From positions 1 to 10,928 of the forward strand of contig CAZMUZ010000121.1 of the NCBI GenBank assembly GCA_964569315.1: 10,928 nucleotides of DNA. The letters run 5' to 3'. The notes under the pieces are model-generated. The model made no database searches. It saw only the letters and a program-made list of their open reading frames with translations, and was not told the DNA's origin. Both the position numbers and the translations under genes were made by a program. How positions within the stretch are numbered: the stretch's first letter is position 1; the number at the start of each line of letters is the position of its first letter. Of the stretch, positions 6,816-10,928 are shown one piece after another. The DNA comes from CADEFF01 sp964569315. GTDB taxonomy: Bacteria > Pseudomonadota > Alphaproteobacteria > Dongiales > Dongiaceae.

Positions 6816-7094
6816 CTAGGCGGAGTCGTCGGGCGCGCTCAGCTTCATCGAGAGGGCATGGACCCGATCCGCCAGCTCCTCCGCCAGCACGGCATGAACG
6901 CGCCGCTGCCTTTCGAGGCGCGAGAGGCCGGCGAAGGCGGGCGATACCATCTCGACATGAAAATGCGTCTCGCCACCCGGACGCGCGCCGGCATGACCGA
7001 CATGCTTCGCCGATTCGTCGAGCACGCGAATCCGGGTCGGCTTGAGCGCGTGCGTGAGCTTGCGTTCGATGCGGGCGGCGGCGGTTTCGGTCAT
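6816..7094 (-). CDS. BolA family protein
   Basis: This 92-residue protein is a BolA-type factor, a class that pairs with monothiol glutaredoxins around a shared [2Fe-2S] cluster and in some bacteria affects transcription and stress morphology. The family signature is clear: LDESAKHVGHAG (25-36), GETHFHVEMVSPAFAG (41-56), then RRVHAVLAEELADRVHALSMKL (64-85). His79 in VHALS is the conserved C-terminal cluster-ligand position, and His31 and His34 lie in the variable loop where other members place a Cys or His ligand. It starts at ATG 7094, has no strong Shine-Dalgarno, and points away from the EamA gene and towards the DUF2889 gene. In many alphaproteobacteria a bolA gene neighbours the J-domain/cobS pair; here those lie about 3 kb away. 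Confidence 0.93.
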   Translation of the reverse strand: MTETAAARIERKLTHALKPTRIRVLDESAKHVGHAGARPGGETHFHVEMVSPAFAGLSRLERQRRVHAVLAEELADRVHALSMKLSAPDDSA

Positions 7095-7132
7095 GGGACG
7101 TCGATCTCGATCTGCGATGCTGCGGGAGCGGC

Positions 7133-7161
7133 ATCATTCTCCGCGGCGACGCCGCTGACAA
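7133..7161 (-). promoter_or_regulatory. Predicted bolA promoter with palindrome in the spacer
   Basis: On the minus strand, TTGTCA (7161-7156) and AATGAT (7138-7133) are exactly 17 bases apart. The spacer holds a perfect 13-base palindrome, GCGGCGACGCCGC (7143-7155). Initiation near 7126 gives a leader of about 32 bases. In DNA this GC-rich the palindrome could be chance, but its position would suit a repressor. Confidence 0.45.
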
Positions 7162-7177
7162 CCCGGTCGTGAACGCG

Positions 7178-8113
7178 ATGGCGCAGCCTCCTTCCGGCGC
7201 GGCGGCGACGCAAGGGCGGCAGGGAGCCTACATGCTCCTGGTCGCGCTCGTGATTCTCTGGGGCGTCAACTGGCCCCTGATGAAGCTCGGCATCGCGGAT
7301 ATCCCGCCCTTCTGGTTCGCGTCGCTGCGGCTGCTGCTCGGCGCCGCGTCGCTCTTCCTGATGCTCGGGCTCCTCGGCCGGCTGAAGCTGCCGCATCGCG
7401 CCGACCTGCCCATCGTCCTCAGCGTCGGCGTCCTGCAGATGGGTTTCTGCCTCGGCGCGATCAACACGGCCCTCCTCTACGTCCCCTCCGGCCGCTCGGC
7501 GGTGCTCGCCTACACGACGCCGCTCTGGGTGGCGCCGGCCGCGGCGATCTTCCTCGGCGAGCGTCTGACCTGGCGGAAGCTCGCCGGCGTCGCGCTCGGT
7601 CTCGGCGGACTTATGCTGCTGTTCGAGCCGGCGAGCTTCGACTGGGGCGACGGGAATGCGTTGCTCGGCAACGGGCTGCTCCTCCTCTCGGCGGCGGTCT
7701 GGGCGCTGGTCATCGTGCATATCCGCGGCCATCGCTGGCGGGGCACCGCCTTCGAGCTCATCCCCTGGCAGCTCCTGGCGGGCGGTTTGCCGCTCGCGCT
7801 CGTCGCCTGGTGGCATGACGGCTGGGGGTCGATCCAGTGGACGCCGACGAGCCTCGCGATCCTCGCCTATAACGGTCCGGTCGCGTCGGGCTTCTGCTAC
7901 TGGGCGGTCGTCGAGGTGACGCGCCGCCTGCCCGCCCTCAGCGCCTCGCTGGCGCTTCTCGCCGTGCCGGTGGTGGGCCTTGCCGGCGGCGCGCTCGCGC
8001 TCGGCGAGACCTTGCACGCCGCCTTGCTCGTGGGTTTCGCGCTGATCCTCGCGGGGCTGGCGCTGGTGGAAACCGGCCGGACCCGACCCGACCCCACCCA
8101 CGCGCCCGATTGA
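7178..8113 (+). CDS. EamA-type (drug/metabolite transporter superfamily) permease
   Basis: The 311-residue inner-membrane protein has the two-fold EamA repeat with about ten hydrophobic helices. The first repeat begins YMLLVALVILWGVNWPLMKL and includes the conserved FASLRLLLGA, TALLYVPSGRSAVLAYTTPLWVA and FLGERLTWRKLAGVALGLGG. The second repeat begins near LLLLSAAVWALVIVHIRG and contains LAILAYNGPVASGFCYWAVVEVTRRLPALSASLALLAVPVVGLAGGALALGE. Family members export amino acids, nucleosides or other metabolites; the substrate cannot be read from sequence. I chose ATG 7178; a GTG at 7169 would add three residues, and neither has a clear ribosome site. The gene is divergent from bolA (83-base gap) and converges on pirin with only 19 bases between stops. 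Confidence 0.9.
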   Translation: MAQPPSGAAATQGRQGAYMLLVALVILWGVNWPLMKLGIADIPPFWFASLRLLLGAASLFLMLGLLGRLKLPHRADLPIVLSVGVLQMGFCLGAINTALLYVPSGRSAVLAYTTPLWVAPAAAIFLGERLTWRKLAGVALGLGGLMLLFEPASFDWGDGNALLGNGLLLLSAAVWALVIVHIRGHRWRGTAFELIPWQLLAGGLPLALVAWWHDGWGSIQWTPTSLAILAYNGPVASGFCYWAVVEVTRRLPALSASLALLAVPVVGLAGGALALGETLHAALLVGFALILAGLALVETGRTRPDPTHAPD

Positions 8114-8132
8114 GCGCGCGGGCCGGCCGCCG

Positions 8133-8834
8133 TCAGGCGAGGTCGAACAGCAGGAACTCGGTCGCGGCCCTGGCCGCGATCGCGATCTCCTCCACCGCTT
8201 CGACGGCGGCACCGTCGCCGGTCGCGAGCCGCTCGCCATTCACCTCGATCTCGCCCTCGACCACCTGGATCCAGGCCGCACGGCCGGGCGCGAGCCGGTG
8301 GACGAGCGATGTGCCGGGATCGAGCAGGCTGCCGAACATCCGGACATCCTGATTGATCGCGAGCGCGCCGTCGGCCCCGTCCGGCGCCACCAGCAGGCGA
8401 AGCTGGTTGCGCTTCGCCACATCCGGGATCGTTGCCTGGCGATAGGCGGGGGCCAGGCCCTCGGCGCGCGGCAGGATCCAGATCTGCAGAAAATGCGCCG
8501 CCTCTCGCTCCGAGCCGTTGAACTCGCTGTGCCGCACGCCGGTCCCGGCCGACATGGCCTGCAGGTCGCCGCGCCGGAGCACGCCCTCGCCGCCCGTCGT
8601 GTCGCGATGGGCGAGCGCGCCGCGCACGACATAGCTGACGATCTCCATGTCGCGATGCCCGTGCGTCGGGAAGCCGCCGCCCGGCGCCACCTTGTCGTCG
8701 TTGATCACGCGCAGCGCCCGGAAGCCCATATGGGCCGGGTCGTGGTAGTGCGCGAAGGAGAAGCTGTGCCGGCTGTCGAGCCAGCCGAGATCGGCGTGGC
8801 CCCGTGCGCCGGACGGACGAAGGACGATGCCCAT
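8133..8834 (-). CDS. Pirin family protein (bicupin, YhhW-like)
   Basis: The 233-residue protein matches bacterial pirins such as E. coli YhhW, some of which have quercetin 2,3-dioxygenase activity in vitro. The N-terminal cupin carries the metal site: His58 and His60 in PTHGHRDMEIVSYV, then His102 and Glu104 in GVRHSEFN, matching the His-His-His-Glu set of the family. The opening DSRHSFSFAHYHDP and FRALRVINDDKVAPGGGF are also typical. The C-terminal cupin (from about 150) keeps LLDPGTSLVHRL and VVEGEIEVNGERL. ATG 8834 is preceded by GAGGAG at 8 bases, so it is preferred over a longer in-frame opening at 8975. It is divergent from a LysR gene, a common pairing, which suggests that the LysR protein controls it. 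The natural substrate is unknown. Confidence 0.94.
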   Translation of the reverse strand: MGIVLRPSGARGHADLGWLDSRHSFSFAHYHDPAHMGFRALRVINDDKVAPGGGFPTHGHRDMEIVSYVVRGALAHRDTTGGEGVLRRGDLQAMSAGTGVRHSEFNGSEREAAHFLQIWILPRAEGLAPAYRQATIPDVAKRNQLRLLVAPDGADGALAINQDVRMFGSLLDPGTSLVHRLAPGRAAWIQVVEGEIEVNGERLATGDGAAVEAVEEIAIAARAATEFLLFDLA

Positions 8835-8895
8835 GATCGATACTCCTCGGTGACGAGCGTCCTGTCGCCGCGGGTCGGCGGCGGTCGCGACGCTC

Positions 8896-8908
8896 CCTTG
8901 CTGCAAGG
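8896..8908. promoter_or_regulatory. Perfect palindrome over the predicted pirin transcription start
   Basis: CCTTGC-T-GCAAGG is a perfect 6+6 inverted repeat with a one-base centre. It directly follows the pirin -10 box and covers the expected start site near 8902, the usual place for a repressor operator. The neighbouring LysR protein is the obvious candidate to bind, although the site lacks the classical T-N11-A layout. Confidence 0.4.
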
Positions 8909-8937
8909 AAGTTAGGCTTGACCTTCCGGCGCGACAA
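8909..8937 (-). promoter_or_regulatory. Predicted pirin promoter
   Basis: On the minus strand, TTGTCG (8937-8932) and TAACTT (8914-8909) are 17 bases apart, about 4/6 matches each. A TTGACC (8918-8923) on the plus strand lies inside the spacer and may be the -35 for the divergent lysR gene, although its -10 (around 8941) is poor. The two promoters would therefore overlap back to back. Confidence 0.45.
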
Positions 8938-8956
8938 TGCGGTGATCCAACACAAG

Positions 8957-8968
8957 ATTGTCCCCAAT
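8957..8968. promoter_or_regulatory. Short inverted repeat upstream of the LysR start
   Basis: ATTG-TCCC-CAAT is a 4+4 inverted repeat ending 12 bases before the LysR ATG and just ahead of the GAGG ribosome site. It could be an autoregulatory half of the control region, but it is short enough to be chance. Confidence 0.2.
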
Positions 8969-8980
8969 GAGGCAACGATC

Positions 8981-9892
8981 ATGGACCGTCTGGCGGCCAT
9001 GGAAACCTTCGTCCGGGTGGCGGAAACCGGCTCCTTTTCGGCGGCGGCCCGCCGGCTCGGCGTCTCGAAATCGCTGGTCAGCCGGCAGATCGCGGCGCTG
9101 GAGAGCGAGCTCGGCGCGCGGCTCTTCAACCGCACCACCCGCTCGTTGACCCTGACCGAGGAGGGCCGCGGCTATCAGACGCAGCTCGTCCGCATCCTCG
9201 GCGACATCGAGGCGGCGAATGCCTCGGTCAGCCATCTGCAGACGACCCCGCGGGGCCGGCTCCGCGTCAACGCGCCGATGAGCTTCGGCACGCTGCATCT
9301 GGCGCCGGCGGTGCGCGATTTCCTCGACCGCTATCCCGAGGTCGATCTCGATCTCGTGCTCAACGACCGCTTCGTGGATCTGATCGAGGAGGGCTTCGAC
9401 CTCGCGGTGCGGATCGGCCGCCTTGCCGATTCCTCGCTCGTCGCGCGGAAGCTGGCGCCGCTGCGTCTCGTGGTCTGCGGCAGCCCGGCCTATCTCGCCG
9501 CGCACGGCACCCCGGCCCGGCCGGCCGATCTCAGGCGGCATCGCTGCCTCGCCTATAGCGGCAATGCATCCCACGACGAATGGCGGTTCCGCGAACCGGA
9601 CGGCGGCGAGACGGCGATCGGGATCGAGGGGCGGCTTCGCGTCAACAATGGCGACGTGCTGCGCATCGCGGCGCTGCAGGGGCTCGGCCTCGTCAATCTG
9701 CCGAGCTTCATCGTCGGCGGCGATCTGCAGGCGGGCGCGCTGGTTTCGGTCCTGACCGAATATGCGCCGCCGGAGGCCGGCATCCATGCGATCTATCCGC
9801 AGGGCCGTTACCTTTCGCCCAAGGTTCGCGCGCTGGTCGATTTCCTGGCCGCACGGTTCGGACCGCGACCCTATTGGGATCTGATCGAGTAG
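8981..9892 (+). CDS. LysR family transcriptional regulator
   Basis: The 303-residue protein has the LysR winged helix-turn-helix at residues 1-60 (METFVRVAETGSFSAAARRLGVSKSLVSRQIAALESELGARLFNRTTRSLTLTEEG). A linker helix follows, and from about 90 a periplasmic-binding-like effector domain (GRLRVNAPMSFGTLHLAPAVRDFL, GFDLAVRIGRLADSSLVARKLAPLRLVVCGSPAYLAAHG). This arrangement is the CrgA-like branch of the family. The ATG at 8981 has a GAGG eight bases upstream and starts exactly at the HTH; the upstream in-frame opening at 8918 adds non-conserved residues. Divergence from pirin, with overlapping predicted promoters, suggests that it regulates pirin and itself. The inducer is unknown. Confidence 0.95.
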   Translation: MDRLAAMETFVRVAETGSFSAAARRLGVSKSLVSRQIAALESELGARLFNRTTRSLTLTEEGRGYQTQLVRILGDIEAANASVSHLQTTPRGRLRVNAPMSFGTLHLAPAVRDFLDRYPEVDLDLVLNDRFVDLIEEGFDLAVRIGRLADSSLVARKLAPLRLVVCGSPAYLAAHGTPARPADLRRHRCLAYSGNASHDEWRFREPDGGETAIGIEGRLRVNNGDVLRIAALQGLGLVNLPSFIVGGDLQAGALVSVLTEYAPPEAGIHAIYPQGRYLSPKVRALVDFLAARFGPRPYWDLIE

Positions 9893-9956
9893 CCGCGGTC
9901 GTCGCAGGGGGCGCGCCGGAACGCCCGAACCCGGCCGATCGCCGACCGAATCGACC

Positions 9957-9986
9957 TTAACCGGCCTGCAACCGGCAGCGGGTTAA
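9957..9986. promoter_or_regulatory. Imperfect inverted repeat upstream of the J-domain gene promoter
   Basis: The outer arms TTAACC (9957-9962) and GGTTAA (9981-9986) are perfect complements. The inner arms CTGC (9966-9969) and GCAG (9975-9978) continue the stem around the loop AACCG, with one or two unpaired bases between. It ends one base before the predicted -35 box (9988). With no T-run it is a poor terminator for lysR; an operator for the J-domain/cobS promoter is equally possible. Confidence 0.35.
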
Positions 9987-9987
9987 C

Positions 9988-10016
9988 TTGCCAGGTCGGC
10001 GGCGGCGACCCATAAT
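9988..10016 (+). promoter_or_regulatory. Predicted promoter of the J-domain gene and cobS
   Basis: TTGCCA (9988-9993) and CATAAT (10011-10016) are 17 bases apart, matching sigma-70 at 5/6 for both boxes, the best promoter in the window. Initiation is expected at about 10022-10024, only two to four bases before the ATG at 10026, so the transcript would be leaderless or nearly so. Confidence 0.6.
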
Positions 10017-10025
10017 TTGGTGGCC

Positions 10026-10604
10026 ATGTCCCACAAGCAATTCCACGGCTCGACGGCCCGGGTGGATATGTCGGCGGAGGTCCGCAATTGCGACCACCCC
10101 GATTGCGATCAGCCCGGAGTCTTCCCGGCACCGAAATCGCGGGCCCAGCTTCGGGAATATTTCCTGTTCTGCCTCGAGCATGTGCGCGCCTACAACAAGG
10201 CCTGGGACTATTTCGGCGGGATGGATACGGACGACATCGAGCGCCAGATCCGCCGCGACACGGTCTGGGAGCGCCCGACCTGGCCGCTCGGCAAATGGGG
10301 CATCCCCGGCCGGAACAAGCTCAACGAGGCGCTGCGGCACGGCTTCGGATTCGACATCGGCGGCGAGGGCCAGAGACCGGACTCCGACGCAAGTCAGTCC
10401 CGCAAGCAAAGCACGGCTGAAATCGAGGCGTTCCGCGTGCTTGAGCTCGATCCTTCGGTGAGCTGGGCCGAGATCAAAGCCCACTATAAAGGGCTTGCCA
10501 AGCGGCTCCACCCCGATGCTAATGGCGGCGATAAGGCGGCGGAAGAGCGGTTGAAAGTCATCAACCAGGCATACAGCACGCTCAAATCCGCGATGGTCCC
10601 CTGA
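10026..10604 (+). CDS. J-domain protein with Cys/His N-terminal region, upstream of cobS
   Basis: The 192-residue protein ends in a J domain (about 134-188): FRVLELDPSVSWAEIKAHYKGLAKRLHPDANGGDKAAEERLKVINQAYSTLK. Its HPD triad at 162-164 stimulates the Hsp70 (DnaK) ATPase. It is not DnaJ itself, since the J domain is C-terminal and there are no GF or four-zinc-repeat regions. The N-terminal half has the conserved stretch NCDHPDCDQPGVFPAPKSR and YFLFCLEHVRAYNKAWDYF. There, C22, C27, C49 and H52 form a Cys-x4-Cys...Cys-x2-His set that could bind zinc; this is inference. Residues 112-130 are a polar linker. ATG 10026 is chosen because the promoter would start transcripts beyond the alternative TTG and GTG at 10017 and 10020. 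cobS follows after 53 bases, and this pairing recurs in alphaproteobacteria. Confidence 0.9.
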   Translation: MSHKQFHGSTARVDMSAEVRNCDHPDCDQPGVFPAPKSRAQLREYFLFCLEHVRAYNKAWDYFGGMDTDDIERQIRRDTVWERPTWPLGKWGIPGRNKLNEALRHGFGFDIGGEGQRPDSDASQSRKQSTAEIEAFRVLELDPSVSWAEIKAHYKGLAKRLHPDANGGDKAAEERLKVINQAYSTLKSAMVP

Positions 10605-10657
10605 CGGCGCCGGTGCGGTCGAGCGACCCCGGCCCAAGACGCGGAAAGCACTTCCCG

Positions 10658-10928
10658 ATGGCAACTGAGAATACGACGGCGGCGGGCGCGCGCACTCCCG
10701 ACATCACGATTTCGGTGCAGCAGACCTTCGGTCTCGATTCGGAGATGCAGGTTCCGGCCTACAGCCAGCCGACCGAGCATGTGCCGGACGTCGACGAGGC
10801 CTATCGCTTCGATCACGACACCACGCTCGCGATCCTGGCCGGCTTCGCCTACAACCGCCGCGTCCTCATCAACGGCTATCACGGCACCGGCAAGTCGACC
10901 CATATCGAGCAGGTCGCGGCGCGCCTCA
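10658..10928 (+). CDS. cobS: Cobaltochelatase subunit CobS (N-terminal part; runs off window)
   Basis: CobS is the AAA+ ATPase partner of CobT. Together with CobN they insert cobalt into hydrogenobyrinic acid a,c-diamide in aerobic cobalamin synthesis. Ninety codons are visible of a family of about 330. The start MATENTT... leads into the conserved ISVQQTFGLDSEMQVPAYS and HVPDVDEAYRFDHDTTLAILAGFAYNRRVLINGYHGTGKSTHIEQVAARL, with Walker A GYHGTGKS at 73-80. GGAAAG (10643-10648) lies nine bases ahead of the ATG. It follows the J-domain gene by 53 bases on the same strand, probably in one transcript. No cobalamin riboswitch is visible ahead of the pair. Confidence 0.96.
   Translation, partial: MATENTTAAGARTPDITISVQQTFGLDSEMQVPAYSQPTEHVPDVDEAYRFDHDTTLAILAGFAYNRRVLINGYHGTGKSTHIEQVAARL

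Noticed and set aside
8835..8975. Longer pirin N-terminus from an in-frame ATG at 8975
   Set aside because: It would run through the predicted promoters and the lysR control region. The ATG at 8834 has a GAGGAG ribosome site and begins at the conserved pirin N-terminus.
10605..10657. Cobalamin riboswitch ahead of cobS or the J-domain gene
   Set aside because: No B12-box-like GCCACTG element or long structured leader is seen here or in 9893-10025. The predicted J-domain leader is only a few bases long.

Overview
The window is a GC-rich (by eye about two thirds G+C), gene-dense stretch of bacterial chromosome. The gene content points to an alphaproteobacterium, most likely from the Rhodospirillales or a related order. 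The supporting features are xerD divergent from aroK-aroB-CBS/CorC protein, a BolA protein, and a J-domain gene directly ahead of cobS (aerobic cobalamin synthesis). The order-level placement is inference. There are no rRNA, tRNA, CRISPR, phage or insertion-sequence features, and no gene-free stretch exceeds about 225 bases.

Layout. (1) 1-2820, minus strand: a tightly overlapping set read leftward. A 46-residue membrane peptide (2680-2820) overlaps an exported 610-residue helical protein of unknown function (867-2699), which overlaps the GTG start of xerD (877 down to the window edge, 3' end missing). (2) 2821-3045: a divergent control region with three exact-period 22-bp tandem repeats and predicted promoters in both directions. 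(3) 3046-6030, plus strand: aroK, aroB (ATGA overlap) and a CNNM/CorC-type CBS membrane protein, apparently one operon. A possible 23-codon upstream ORF also overlaps aroK by ATGA. (4) 6218-6769: a DUF2889 protein with its own promoter. (5) 6816-7094, minus: a BolA-family protein. (6) 7178-9892: an EamA-type transporter (plus), a pirin (minus) and a LysR regulator (plus) divergent from pirin. (7) 10026-10928: a J-domain protein with a Cys/His-bearing N-terminus, then the first 90 codons of cobS.

How it fits together. AroK and AroB catalyse two steps of the shikimate pathway. XerD acts in chromosome dimer resolution. BolA is normally an iron-sulfur/glutaredoxin partner. CobS is the AAA+ subunit of cobaltochelatase. 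From general knowledge of alphaproteobacterial genomes (not checked here), bolA often lies directly beside the J-domain/cobS/cobT genes. Here the EamA-pirin-LysR group sits between them, so it looks like a lineage-specific insertion into an otherwise conserved neighbourhood.

I see no convincing new multi-gene system. The parts most worth a second look are the repeat-bearing divergent promoter at 2831-2896, the two possible leaderless starts (2978 and 10026), the 46-aa/610-aa/xerD overlap group, the palindrome on the pirin promoter, and the uncharacterised DUF2889 and J-domain/Cys-His proteins.
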